Shown here: positions 7,809 through 16,782 of the stretch, in pieces | Numbering within the stretch: position 1 is the first letter of the stretch | Layout of the letters: the number at the start of each line of letters is the position of its first letter | Assembly: GCA_020636405.1 (NCBI GenBank) | Contig: JACJXW010000004.1 | Coordinates: 1,984,001-2,048,000 of the forward strand | DNA length: 64,000 bases | From: Lewinellaceae bacterium | Lineage (GTDB): Bacteria > Bacteroidota > Bacteroidia > Chitinophagales > Saprospiraceae | Reading direction: 5' to 3' | Program-made: the position numbers and the translations under genes | The notes under the pieces: generated by a model | Seen by the model: the letters and a program-made list of their open reading frames with translations, nothing else | Databases searched by the model: none | What the model was told of the DNA's origin: nothing

Positions 7809-8540
7809 TTACTTCCTTTCCACCGAGCCTGATCCGGCAATGCTGCGTTCCACCTCCGGAGATTGGAGATAGTATACATTCCCGGAGCCGGCGATGTTTA
7901 CCTCCAGTTGTTCTGTGGCATCGATGGTACAATCTCCGGAACCGGCAATATTGACCTCTGCTGTTCTTACGCTCAGGGAGCCTGCTTTTACGCTTCCTGA
8001 ACCCATGATGTTGGCCTCAATGCCATCGGCAGTGCCCTCCAGTTCTATATCTCCGGAGCCGGCGATGCTGATGTCAACGGCTTTGGCTTCCAGATTGAGC
8101 CGGACGTTACCCGAACCGGCGATTTCGAGGTCTACATTTTCCAACCCGGTAAAGGGGCTGTCTCCTGTTACGTCCGCCGATCCGGCGAGGCTGACGCCGG
8201 AGAGAGAGGGCAAGGTGACGAAAAACTTCAGGCTCTCAATGCTGCTGGCCGGCTTGTCGAACCCGATCTTGAGCGTTCCGCCGCTGACCTCGGTTTCCAG
8301 GTTGTCGATGATGTTCTGGTGGCTCTCCACCTTAACGGAGTAAGTATCGCCCTGGCTAAGGTGGAGCTCTCCTGAGGTAGAAATGGCAACTGCCGTGAAC
8401 CCGTCATGGTTCAGCGTTTTGCTGGTTATCGGGCCTTCCCCCTTGATGCCTTGTCCAAAAAAGCTGCCGTCGTAGTCGGTAATACAAGAGGAAAACAACA
8501 AGGACAGCAATACAGCACAGGTGATGATGAGGTTTTTCAT
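7809..8540 (-). CDS. GIN-domain (DUF2807) lipoprotein
   Basis: This 243-residue protein opens with the lipoprotein signal MKNLIITCAVLLSLLFSSC. The rest is a right-handed beta-helix-like repeat protein of the 'head GIN domain' type (DUF2807): the motif IAGSG or a near variant appears about seven times (IAGSGNV, IAGSGDI, IMGSGSV, IAGSGDC and others), each on one turn. Such proteins sit on the cell envelope of Bacteroidota; their function is not established. ATG at 8540 begins the signal peptide and was preferred to the frame start at 8720. Confidence 0.88.
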   Translation of the reverse strand: MKNLIITCAVLLSLLFSSCITDYDGSFFGQGIKGEGPITSKTLNHDGFTAVAISTSGELHLSQGDTYSVKVESHQNIIDNLETEVSGGTLKIGFDKPASSIESLKFFVTLPSLSGVSLAGSADVTGDSPFTGLENVDLEIAGSGNVRLNLEAKAVDISIAGSGDIELEGTADGIEANIMGSGSVKAGSLSVRTAEVNIAGSGDCTIDATEQLEVNIAGSGNVYYLQSPEVERSIAGSGSVERK

Positions 8541-8729
8541 TGTTTGATATGGTATTTTATGATAAAAAGTCGGCCCTTTACGAGTTAGCCGGCGGAAAGG
8601 TAGGCCATCCTCGTTTGTGTTCCAAAACAAAAAGATGAACCGGAGAAATGGCTCGGCCAAGCCTTTATAAAGAAACCTTGTATCCTTTGGCCGCATCTTC
8701 CGTAACAGTATAAAAAACAATGATCAGGC

Positions 8730-8760
8730 TTGGTATCCGCTGTTGCCCGGCCTATATTTG
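8730..8760 (+). promoter_or_regulatory. Bacteroidota-type promoter for the pyrophosphatase gene
   Basis: TTG at 8730-8732 and TATATTTG at 8753-8760 are separated by 20 bases, matching the TTG/TAnnTTTG consensus. The start codon is 20 bases further on. Confidence 0.65.
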
Positions 8761-8779
8761 CTCCGAAATTTAATCAAAC

Positions 8780-9430
8780 ATGAATAAGAAGCCAATTTTC
8801 TTCCTCATTCCGGTTCTGGCCCTTCTGCTGGCTACGGGCTGCCAGGATGCAGCCGCTCCAACGATAAAGGATTATGAGAACCTGCCAACCTATGTTGAAC
8901 AAGGGATCAATGTAGTGGTTGAAATCCCGGCGGGCACCAATCACAAGATCGAGTTTGATAAAGAGAAGAAGGAGTTTGTGGTTGACCAGCGCAATGGAAA
9001 AGACCGCATCATTGACTTTTTACCTTATCCCGGAAATTACGGATTCATACCTTCTACCTATATGGACCCTGCCATAGGGGGCGACGGCGATGCACTGGAT
9101 GTCTTGGTTATCGGCGAGTCTTTGCCTACGGGTACGGTACTCGTCGTCAAACCCATAGCTATGCTGATGTTGCTCGATGAAGGGGAAGAAGATACCAAGA
9201 TCATTGCCGTGCCAGCCGACCCGAAACTGCGGGTGATGAAGGCCGATGATTTTCAGGACTTCAGCATTACTTATGACGGGGCCAAGCACATCATTGAAAA
9301 TTGGTTTTTGTATTACGATGGCCTGGGCACAGCTGAGTTTAAGGGCTGGAAAGATGGCCACAATGCCATGAAGGAAATAGAAAAGTGGGCGGTAAATACC
9401 GATTCCGATGCCTCCGGTGCTGGAAACTAA
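8780..9430 (+). CDS. ppa: Lipid-anchored family I inorganic pyrophosphatase
   Basis: This 216-residue protein hydrolyses pyrophosphate to phosphate. The core is a soluble family I enzyme: KIEFDKEKKEFVVDQR, then DFLPYPGNYGFIPST, and the metal-binding signature GDGDALDVLV, followed by GEEDTKIIAVP and a C-terminal NWFLYYDGL/FKGWKDG section. Unusually, it carries a lipoprotein signal at the N-terminus (hydrophobic stretch then LLATGC at about residue 21), so it should be anchored outside the cytoplasm, while the usual enzyme is cytosolic. All metal-binding Asp residues of the signature are present. It has its own promoter, and its last bases overlap the next gene by 23 bases. Confidence 0.92.
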   Translation: MNKKPIFFLIPVLALLLATGCQDAAAPTIKDYENLPTYVEQGINVVVEIPAGTNHKIEFDKEKKEFVVDQRNGKDRIIDFLPYPGNYGFIPSTYMDPAIGGDGDALDVLVIGESLPTGTVLVVKPIAMLMLLDEGEEDTKIIAVPADPKLRVMKADDFQDFSITYDGAKHIIENWFLYYDGLGTAEFKGWKDGHNAMKEIEKWAVNTDSDASGAGN

Positions 9431-9947
9431 CCGAATGGTCCTTCGGGTTCCGAGGAACAGTGACCTGAACTACATTCACCGGTTAGGGGCCAATCCCCAT
9501 GTCATGCAATACATCACCTCCGGAAAGCTGCAATCCCTGCAGGATGCCAGGGCGGACCTTAGCCGCCGCCGCCGTACCGCCCGCTGCCGCCTGGGCTATT
9601 GGGTGGCGGAAGAACGCAAATCGGGCGCTTTCATTGGATGGATGGCGCTAAAGCAGGGAGAACGGAAGCAGGAGGCGGAATTGGGCTATCGGTTTCTCGA
9701 AGAACAATGGGGTAGGGGCTTTGCTACCGAAGGCAGCCTGGAAATCCTGGACTATGCTTTCCGGGAATTGAGGCTGGAGAAGGTCATCGCCGTGTCTATG
9801 GAGGAAAATCGGGCGTCCACAAGGGTAATGGAGAAGCTGGGCATGTCCTTCTGCGGCCATATCAGAGCCTATGGCAGGCAGTGCGTTCGTTACGAGATCG
9901 TCCGGCGCCAATTCGAACAACGCCATTATCCCGAGATGATGAAATAA
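9408..9947 (+). CDS. GNAT acetyltransferase, RimJ/RimL-like
   Basis: This 179-residue protein has the GNAT arrangement used by RimJ/RimL-type N-acetyltransferases: an N-terminal ETNRMVLRVPRNSDL strand, a central GWMAL and AELGYRF segment, then the acetyl-CoA loop region EEQWGRGFATEGSLEILDYAF and the closing ENRASTRVMEKLGM stretch. It would transfer an acetyl group from acetyl-CoA to an amine; the acceptor is unknown. It starts inside the end of the pyrophosphatase gene in another frame, so the two are probably co-transcribed and translationally coupled. Confidence 0.88.
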   Translation: MPPVLETNRMVLRVPRNSDLNYIHRLGANPHVMQYITSGKLQSLQDARADLSRRRRTARCRLGYWVAEERKSGAFIGWMALKQGERKQEAELGYRFLEEQWGRGFATEGSLEILDYAFRELRLEKVIAVSMEENRASTRVMEKLGMSFCGHIRAYGRQCVRYEIVRRQFEQRHYPEMMK

Positions 9948-10076
9948 TGGAGCAGGTTTCAACCTTTATCCCTCCGGCCCTGTTCAATGCTTTGTATGTT
10001 GTCGGCCATAGCCGTCCGGGTTTGGATGGCGCTGCCTCCTGGCCGTTAATATCGGAAAAAAACCAGGTTCACCACT

Positions 10077-11420
10077 ATGAAATTACCCTCAGCGGATTAT
10101 TCAGAGAGATGCTCCCTCTACCAATCCATCCAGTCGATCTTTTCTCCTTCTTTTTCCGGAGACGGGAGCATACCTCCCAATGCATCGTCGTCGGCAGCGT
10201 ACCATCAACCCTTATCGGTGAGTGGCTTTGAGCTGGCTGTCTTCCACATGGCGGACAGCCTGCCTGATGTGTGGGACGAATTGCTGCCCGAGGGCCAGCA
10301 GATGATGGGCCGAGCATACCTGCGCGCTCAGGAACAGGCCCCGGCAGAGGGCATGGGATATGCCTATCTGATGTTCTATAAAAATAAACAGGCTATAGGA
10401 CTGGCTGCCTGCCAACTGATGGAATTTCGTGCGCTCCAGCAGATACAGTCTTTGCAGCAAATGCCGGAAGGCAACCTCGTGGACAGGCTATGGCACGCTA
10501 TCAAACGAGCGGTTGCCAGCCGGATCAATTACAAACTGATCATTTGCGGTGCGACGCAATTTACCGGGCAGCACGCCTTCGTTTTCGATCCGGCCCAAAC
10601 AAACTCCGGCCTGGCCATGGGCCTGCTCGATGAAGGCCTGCAATTGCTGGCCGGCTCGCTCAGAGAAGAAGGCTGGTATGCCGGGGGTATTCTGATCAAA
10701 GACCTGGAAAAAGGGCAGCCGCCCTTTCTCCGCTCTCTGGAAGCGCAAGGCTATTCCGCTTTTCCCTTCCAGCCCAATATGATCCTGCCGGTACGGCCCG
10801 AATGGAATTCTTTTGAGGATTACCTCGAGGCCATGGTGTCCAAGTACCGCGTAAGAGCCCGCCGAGCATTCAAAAAAGGAAAAGGGCTGCTGGTAAAGGA
10901 AATGGATGAGGAGGCCCTGTCCCATCATCAGGAGGAGATCTACAGCTTGTACAATGAAATTGCCGGACGGGCGGATTTCAACATGCTGGCCCTCCCCAAA
11001 GATTATTTCCTGTCCCTCAAGCGGGCTATGCCCGGCGAGTTCAGGGTCTTTGGCTATTACCTGCAGGAGCAACTAGTGGGCTTCTGCTCCACCCTGAATA
11101 ACGGCCCTGAACTGGAAGCTCATTTCATCGGGTTCCGGCCTGAGGTGAACCATGAATATCAGCTCTACCTCAATATGCTCTATGATATGATCCGGATCGG
11201 CATGGACGAAGGGCAGGTGGAAAGGATTGTCTTCTCCCGCACAGCTATGGAGATCAAAAGCTCTGTCGGCGCCGAACCGGTAAAAATGTACTGCTGCCTG
11301 CGCCACCTGAATCCTACCCTTAATCGTGTCCTGCCCGCGCTCGTTCGCTGGCTGGAACCCAAGGAAGAGAATTGGGTACAGCGGCATCCGTTTGGGGATT
11401 CGGGCCCGAATCCCGAATAA
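10077..11420 (+). CDS. GNAT/FemAB-like acyltransferase-fold protein
   Basis: This 447-residue protein has two acyltransferase-like halves. The C-terminal half shows the pattern of the BioF2/FemAB-like acetyltransferase group: a basic helix KYRVRARRAFKKGK, then an FRVFGYYLQEQLVGFCSTL strand pair and a YQLYLNMLYDMIRIGM helix. Its substrate cannot be told from sequence. The last residues (GDSGPNPE) and the stop come from a palindromic GGGATTCGGG repeat, so the natural C-terminus may have been extended by repeat insertion. No signal peptide is seen. Confidence 0.7.
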   Translation: MKLPSADYSERCSLYQSIQSIFSPSFSGDGSIPPNASSSAAYHQPLSVSGFELAVFHMADSLPDVWDELLPEGQQMMGRAYLRAQEQAPAEGMGYAYLMFYKNKQAIGLAACQLMEFRALQQIQSLQQMPEGNLVDRLWHAIKRAVASRINYKLIICGATQFTGQHAFVFDPAQTNSGLAMGLLDEGLQLLAGSLREEGWYAGGILIKDLEKGQPPFLRSLEAQGYSAFPFQPNMILPVRPEWNSFEDYLEAMVSKYRVRARRAFKKGKGLLVKEMDEEALSHHQEEIYSLYNEIAGRADFNMLALPKDYFLSLKRAMPGEFRVFGYYLQEQLVGFCSTLNNGPELEAHFIGFRPEVNHEYQLYLNMLYDMIRIGMDEGQVERIVFSRTAMEIKSSVGAEPVKMYCCLRHLNPTLNRVLPALVRWLEPKEENWVQRHPFGDSGPNPE

Positions 11421-11429
11421 CGAATCCCG
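11395..11429. repeat. Palindromic ATTCGGG word repeat at a gene end
   Basis: GGGATTCGGG (11395-11404) is followed at once by its reverse complement, and then by CGAATCCCG copies. The element covers the 3' end and stop codon of the upstream gene and lies between two convergent genes. Related words occur at 2343-2427 and 61044-61073. Confidence 0.8.
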
Positions 11430-11431
11430 GA

Positions 11432-14400
11432 TCAGGCAAACCGCTTGCGTTTCAGCCGGATCGTATATCCCCCTTCTCCCTTTTCGATATCGAGGTCTGC
11501 TTTGATGCGTTGGGCTCTCATGGCGAGGTTCGCCAGGCCCTGTCCGCTCTTTTTCCCGTTGGCCTTTTCCCGTTGGAGGGTTAGCCCCCCGTTATCCCGG
11601 ATGATCATGGTAAAGTCCGGCCCGTCGTTTTTGAGCGTGATGTTTACCTTATTGGCGGAAGAGTGCTTGGCGATATTGTTGATCGCCTCCTTGAATATAA
11701 AGTAGAGGTTTTGCCGCAGGGTGACCGGTATTTTCTTCTGCCGGTCGAGTTTGCTGATGTGCATTTGGTAGACAATATTCAGTGGGATCAGCATTTCATC
11801 CGCATGTTCCCGCATACGGTGGAGCAGGTCTTCCACTTTATCCTTTCGGGAGTCGATCGACCAGATCACGTCGCTCATTTTGGACATGGCCTTACGGCTC
11901 ACCTCGCCGATCTGTCGAAGGCGTTCCTTGCTTTTTTCATCCTGGATCTGCATTTGGAGCACATCGGTTTGCATAGCGATCCCGGAGAGCAGCCCGCTGA
12001 GCTCATCGTGGAGGTCGCTGGACAGTTTGGTGCGCAGGCGTTCTACCTGCAGGCGTTGTTCCAGGCGGTTTTGGAAAACGACGTATACAATGGCAAAACC
12101 GGCCAAAAGGCAGAGGAGAATGAACCATACGGTTTGGGTGAAGGCAGGCCTCATGCGAATGGGGATGGCCAGCTCTTCGGTGCTCCAGTTGCCGTTGGCA
12201 TCTGCACCCTGGATGTGCAGCGTATACGGCCCGGGAGGGAGTTTGTTCAGGCGAAGGATGGGGCTGCTGCCCTGGTAAACCCACTGTTTGTCATAGCCTT
12301 CGAGCCATGTTTTAAACTGGTTGCGGCGCGGGCTGGTGAACGTGGGCAACATGAAATGGATCGTAAAATAGCTGTCACTTGGGTTAATAACGAGTTCCTC
12401 CATTTCGGAGAGGTAGCTGTCCTGTACGATGGTGCTGTCCTGCCTGGCATTGTACCGGGTGATCTTGGTCAGCACTACCGGGGGAGTGGATTCGTTCACC
12501 AGGAGGTCTTCGCTGAAAAAGGCGTTAATGCCGTTGACGCCGCCGAAATAATACCGTCCGTTTTGGTCGCGATAGTAGGAAAAGCGGTTGAACTCGTCGT
12601 GGGTCAACCCATCCACCGAATAAAAGTTGCGGAAGCTTTCCCGTTGAGGGTCGAAGAAGGAAAGGCCGTTGAAGGTGCTGATCCAGTAGGTGCCGTCTCC
12701 GGCGGGAACGATGCCGCAAACAGTATTGCTGGCCAGGCCGTTCTTTCGGCTATAGTGTTGAAATTTTCCGGTTTTGGGTTCGAGGATGTTCAAACCATTG
12801 GTCGTGCCGATCCAGATCCGGCCCTGTTCGTCTTCGTGGAGGACGTATACGATATCGCTGGCCAGGCCTTCTTTTTTGCCTTTGCTGGCCCGGTAGGTTT
12901 TGGTGTAGCCTTTTTCGCGGTCGATCTGGTACAGCCCGTTTTCAGTACCGATCCAGAGGTTGCCGTCACTGGCCTCCATGATGAAGTTGGGGGTGGCGCT
13001 GGCCAGGGGGTTTTTCCCCTCCTTATCTTCATACGGCAGGAAAGTCTCTACCTGGGGGTCGAACTGGAGGAGCCGTCCCTTCGAGTTGGTCGGCTGGGTG
13101 CACAACCAAATGACCCCGTAGCGGTCAATGGCCATTGCATTGAACGGATAGGAGTATTCGTAGGTCTTCAGGTTACAGGATTCGATATTGTATCGGTGCA
13201 GGCGCCCACCCTGGGCGGTGGAGCTCTGGCAGGCAAAGAACCACAGGTTGCCCTGCCCGTCGAGATGGAGGCTGCCCGTACAGGCAATGTCGATTTCTTC
13301 GCCGGTTTCCGGGTCGAGCAGTGGAAGCGTGTCCAGGAAGCCGGTCAGCTGGTCGAGCTCGTACAGGTGGTTGACCTCCCGAAGGAAGTAGATGAAGCGT
13401 TCCCCGTCGCCGGTGATGCCGCGCATCACCGGGCCGCGCCGGTCCTGGCTGAGGTCTTCGGCAAGATAGGCGTCGATTTTGGCCTGTCGGTTCTGCACGA
13501 TCTTCAGTCCGGTGTCAATACCCAGGAAGATGGTCCGGAAAAAATCGCGGCTGAAAAGGCTGACAATATAGCGGCTGGCGCCAAGCAGGTAGTCGAAGTT
13601 GAAAACCTGTCCGTCGGCGCGAACACAGGCCAGACCCTGCAGGGGGAAGTCATCGTTGTGCCGGGCAGGGGTGCTGAGCAGGATATTCCCCTTTTCATCC
13701 TCCCAGATGGCGCTGAAGTAACTCGTCTCGTCCAATCCCGGAAAAGATTTAAACAGCAGGCTGTTCAAATCGTAGAGAAAAGCACCGGGTTGCCCCTGAA
13801 GGGAAAACCAAACCCTGCCTTGCCGGTCGAGGTGCAAAAAATGGGCAGACCCTGGATAGTTGCCCAGGAAATCCTTGCAGAGGAAGTCTTCGATGCCAAA
13901 CCGCTTGACCAACTTGCCGGAGCCGGAAATATGGCGCAGGCCCATCTCACTGTCATTGAGCAAAAAGTCTCCGTTGGGAAGTTGAATGAGATGGACGGCA
14001 ACGCTGGGTTGCTGGTGCTTCTCCTTTATGCTGATGACCGGCTGAAATTGGTTGTCACCAATATATTGGTAAACGCTGGTTGCTGTTTCACTAATGGAAA
14101 GCACCAGTATTTCACCTTGGGGGTTGACCATGACCAGCCGTGGGAAACCTTCGATCCCATATTCAGGCAGGAGCTTGACCGTGGTCAGTTCCAGCGTTTC
14201 GGGGTCGAGGATATCAAACAGGCCGTACGTTGTGCGGTAGGTGATGACCAGCCGCCCATCTTTGTCCAGGTCGAGCTTGCGGATGTTGGAATCGGAAAGT
14301 TGATGCCGGTTATCGGGATGGTTGTTGAAGACGATGAACTCGTAACCGTCGAAGCGGTTCAGCCCGTTGGGGGTACTCAGCCATATGAGCCCCCGCTTGC

Positions 14401-14608
14401 TTTGCACGATATCGGTAACCATCCGGTCGGACAGGCCGTCGTTGACCGAATAGTACTCCACCGGGAGGTCATTGGAATAGCCCAACTGTGCCACCAGGGG
14501 GGGTGACAGGGCGAAGAATAACAAAGGCAGGCTACAGAAATACAGCCATACCATTCCCCTCCTAACACTTTGAAGCGCTTTAAAATACCCCATGGGTCCA
14601 GATGCCAC
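11432..14608 (-). CDS. Propeller-type sensor histidine kinase, NarL class
   Basis: This 1058-residue sensor has an N-terminal membrane/signal segment ending near PPLVAQ. About 670 residues of two-component propeller repeats follow (recurrent IWLSTPNGLNRFDG and LWIGTENGLY motifs), then a Y_Y_Y domain (FKTWLEGYDKQW) and one transmembrane helix (about 795-820). The cytoplasmic kinase is of the HisKA_3 type: SSDLHDELSG with His867, and an HATPase part with the N-box EAINNIAKHS and GQGLANLAMRA. It probably phosphorylates the LuxR-type regulator encoded 73 bases upstream in the same direction. The ligand is unknown; related propeller sensors often respond to polysaccharide fragments. Confidence 0.93.
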   Translation of the reverse strand: MASGPMGYFKALQSVRRGMVWLYFCSLPLLFFALSPPLVAQLGYSNDLPVEYYSVNDGLSDRMVTDIVQSKRGLIWLSTPNGLNRFDGYEFIVFNNHPDNRHQLSDSNIRKLDLDKDGRLVITYRTTYGLFDILDPETLELTTVKLLPEYGIEGFPRLVMVNPQGEILVLSISETATSVYQYIGDNQFQPVISIKEKHQQPSVAVHLIQLPNGDFLLNDSEMGLRHISGSGKLVKRFGIEDFLCKDFLGNYPGSAHFLHLDRQGRVWFSLQGQPGAFLYDLNSLLFKSFPGLDETSYFSAIWEDEKGNILLSTPARHNDDFPLQGLACVRADGQVFNFDYLLGASRYIVSLFSRDFFRTIFLGIDTGLKIVQNRQAKIDAYLAEDLSQDRRGPVMRGITGDGERFIYFLREVNHLYELDQLTGFLDTLPLLDPETGEEIDIACTGSLHLDGQGNLWFFACQSSTAQGGRLHRYNIESCNLKTYEYSYPFNAMAIDRYGVIWLCTQPTNSKGRLLQFDPQVETFLPYEDKEGKNPLASATPNFIMEASDGNLWIGTENGLYQIDREKGYTKTYRASKGKKEGLASDIVYVLHEDEQGRIWIGTTNGLNILEPKTGKFQHYSRKNGLASNTVCGIVPAGDGTYWISTFNGLSFFDPQRESFRNFYSVDGLTHDEFNRFSYYRDQNGRYYFGGVNGINAFFSEDLLVNESTPPVVLTKITRYNARQDSTIVQDSYLSEMEELVINPSDSYFTIHFMLPTFTSPRRNQFKTWLEGYDKQWVYQGSSPILRLNKLPPGPYTLHIQGADANGNWSTEELAIPIRMRPAFTQTVWFILLCLLAGFAIVYVVFQNRLEQRLQVERLRTKLSSDLHDELSGLLSGIAMQTDVLQMQIQDEKSKERLRQIGEVSRKAMSKMSDVIWSIDSRKDKVEDLLHRMREHADEMLIPLNIVYQMHISKLDRQKKIPVTLRQNLYFIFKEAINNIAKHSSANKVNITLKNDGPDFTMIIRDNGGLTLQREKANGKKSGQGLANLAMRAQRIKADLDIEKGEGGYTIRLKRKRFA

Positions 14609-14681
14609 TTAAATATCGAAAAAAAATAATGCTACCTGAGGGGCAAGTTATTAAAAATCAGAGAGTAAATCAGCTTTACGG

Positions 14682-15311
14682 CTAAATTTCGCCATCGAGT
14701 TTCTTGCGAATGACCTCTGCCTTACTGTTCACCTGAAGCTTCCGGTAGATCTTCTTGATGTGGTCGCGGACGGTTTCTACGGAGATCATGTACTGGTCGG
14801 CGATCATTTTATAGCTCAGGCCGTCGACCAGGCCGTTCACGATCTGTTGTTGCCGGTCGGTCAGCACCTGATTGTCGCCTTTGTCCTGCTTGGGGGCAAA
14901 ATGGTTGATCACCTTTCGGGCGATGCTGGGCGACATATACGACCCGCCCCGGTTGACCGTCAAAATGGCTTCCTTGATCACCGGCAGGCCCGATCGCTTG
15001 AGCATGTAGGAGTCGGCACCGGCACACAAGGCTTTGAATATCCGGTCCGAGTCATCATAGGCGGTAAGCATGATGATGTCGATCTCCGGGCGTATTCCCT
15101 TCAAGAGGCGTATCCCTTCCAAACCCGACATGCCGGGCAGCCCGATGTCCAAAAGGATCGTATCCAGCGGAATGTTTGGCTGTAATCCTTCAATAAAAGC
15201 CTCTACGGAATCTCTGGACAAAATGGGTTCAATTTCCGGTTGCGCCCCAAAGTAGATCTCCAGATTTTCCCGAACCATGGGTTCATCTTCAATAATACCA
15301 AGGTAGATCAT
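14682..15311 (-). CDS. LuxR/NarL-family response regulator
   Basis: This 209-residue regulator has a receiver domain (IIEDEPMV acidic pocket, phosphoacceptor LLDIGLPGMSG at Asp55, LTAYDD, and a lysine in YMLKRSG). A LuxR-type helix-turn-helix follows (LTDRQQQIVNGLVDGLSYKMIADQYMISVETVRDHIKKIYRKL). It is the first gene of a two-gene operon with the kinase at 11432-14608. ATG at 15311 begins the receiver fold, and the longer frame up to 15419 has no support. Confidence 0.95.
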   Translation of the reverse strand: MIYLGIIEDEPMVRENLEIYFGAQPEIEPILSRDSVEAFIEGLQPNIPLDTILLDIGLPGMSGLEGIRLLKGIRPEIDIIMLTAYDDSDRIFKALCAGADSYMLKRSGLPVIKEAILTVNRGGSYMSPSIARKVINHFAPKQDKGDNQVLTDRQQQIVNGLVDGLSYKMIADQYMISVETVRDHIKKIYRKLQVNSKAEVIRKKLDGEI

Positions 15312-15454
15312 GGCAGATAGTATTCTTTTTTTCCTTCCTTTTTTCACCCTGTTGTACAGCAGTGACGCTGAAAATCCATCGTTCTTCACTCCAGAACCGG
15401 GGAAGCTGAAAGATACCAAAATTATTGAAAGGGCTACAAACCTGATATTTCTAT

Positions 15455-15462
15455 TATTTTTG
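15455..15462 (+). promoter_or_regulatory. Candidate -7 box (TATTTTTG) for fabH
   Basis: TATTTTTG matches TAnnTTTG and lies 79 bases before the fabH start. No good -33 TTG is found at 19-20 bases, so this is tentative. Confidence 0.35.
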
Positions 15463-15540
15463 CACCACTCCGAGATTGGCAGCCATTTGCTTTTGCGGTT
15501 TACAATAAAATTTCGATTTTCACGGACAAAAGAATACCTT

Positions 15541-16605
15541 ATGTTGCGTACAAAAATTGCTGGTATTGGATATTATGTGCCGGAAAAGGTAGTGACCAAT
15601 CACGACCTGGCCAAGGTGATGGATACCACGGATGAGTGGATACAGGAACGCACCGGCATCGTGGAGCGGCGCTATGGTAAGAAACACAAAGAGACGACCA
15701 CCTCCATGGCCGCCCGGGCTTCCGAGGTGGCCATCAAAAGAGCAGGCATCAGCAAAGACGAAATCGACTTCATTATCTTTGCTACGCTGAGCCCTGACTA
15801 TTACTTCCCGGGCTGCGGCGTGTTACTACAGCGCGAACTGGGCATTACCAACACGGCGGCCGGCGCGCTGGATATCCGCAACCAGTGTTCCGGGTTCGTG
15901 TACGGGTTGTCGGTTGCCGACCAGTTCATCCGTACCGGGATGTATAAGAATATTCTCCTGGTCGGTTCGGAAATGCATTCCATGGGGCTGGATTTCAGCA
16001 CCCGGGGCCGCAACGTGACCGTGATCTTTGGCGACGGAGCCGGAGCCATGGTTCTACAGCCCACCCAAGAGGATAAGGGCGTACTGGCCACCAGCCTCCA
16101 TTCGGACGGCACCTATGCGGAAAAACTGGCCTTCATCAACCCCGGCGCTCACGGCGGCTATCACGCCGCCCACATGGATGAGGCGCAGGATTTCGGCTAT
16201 TCGGATGCTGAATACGGAGAGATGTTCATCAATGAGCACATGATCGAAAACGGGCAGATCTTCCCGTACATGGAGGGGCAGTTCGTCTTTAAAATGGCGG
16301 TCCAGAAATTCCCCGAGGTTATCCTCGAAACCCTGGAGAAGGCAGGCCTGAAAAAGGAAGACATCGATATGTTGATCCCGCACCAGGCCAACTTGCGCAT
16401 CAGCCAGTTCGTACAAAGAAGAATGGGGCTGAGAGACGACCAGGTGTGGAACAATATCCAGAAGTTCGGCAATACGACGGCCGCTTCGGTGCCCATCGCA
16501 CTGTGCGAGGCATACGAGGCCGGCGCGGTCAAAGATGGCGACATCGTTTGCCTGGCGGCATTCGGCAGCGGCTTCACCTGGGCCGGTGCAGTGATCCGCT
16601 GGTAG
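15541..16605 (+). CDS. fabH: 3-oxoacyl-[ACP] synthase III (FabH-like)
   Basis: This 354-residue condensing enzyme starts fatty acid synthesis by joining acetyl-CoA or a branched acyl-CoA to malonyl-ACP. The catalytic triad is visible: Cys116 in NQCSGF, His281 in PHQAN and Asn311 in FGNTTAAS. The N-terminal TTDEWIQERTGIVERR segment is the family signature. It is slightly longer than the usual 315-335 residues, because of an insert around YHAAHMDEAQDFGYSDAEYGEMF; such long forms may have other acyl substrates. ATG at 15541 was chosen because the frame upstream is not coding. A strong terminator follows. Confidence 0.93.
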   Translation: MLRTKIAGIGYYVPEKVVTNHDLAKVMDTTDEWIQERTGIVERRYGKKHKETTTSMAARASEVAIKRAGISKDEIDFIIFATLSPDYYFPGCGVLLQRELGITNTAAGALDIRNQCSGFVYGLSVADQFIRTGMYKNILLVGSEMHSMGLDFSTRGRNVTVIFGDGAGAMVLQPTQEDKGVLATSLHSDGTYAEKLAFINPGAHGGYHAAHMDEAQDFGYSDAEYGEMFINEHMIENGQIFPYMEGQFVFKMAVQKFPEVILETLEKAGLKKEDIDMLIPHQANLRISQFVQRRMGLRDDQVWNNIQKFGNTTAASVPIALCEAYEAGAVKDGDIVCLAAFGSGFTWAGAVIRW

Positions 16606-16653
16606 CTCATACTAAGGAAGTTGTATTAACTTTTTCATAGCACATTAATTTGG

Positions 16654-16681
16654 CCCCGCCACTCGTGGCGGGGATTTTTTT
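16654..16681 (+). terminator. Terminator after fabH
   Basis: The perfect stem CCCCGCCAC (16654-16662) and GTGGCGGGG (16665-16673) is followed by a seven-T run interrupted only by the leading A. Confidence 0.92.
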
Positions 16682-16782
16682 GCAAAACCACGTGGAATCG
16701 AAAATAAGGCGCCGGTTTATCCTGTTTATTGGATAGTAAAAAAAGGGACGCAAAAGGCATCATAAAAATAAAACGACAGGCC

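Noticed and set aside
11663..14506. Open frame of 947 codons on the plus strand
   Set aside because: It is antisense to the propeller kinase at 11432-14608, which has clear family motifs. The plus-strand product has no motifs, and high GC codon bias explains the open frame.
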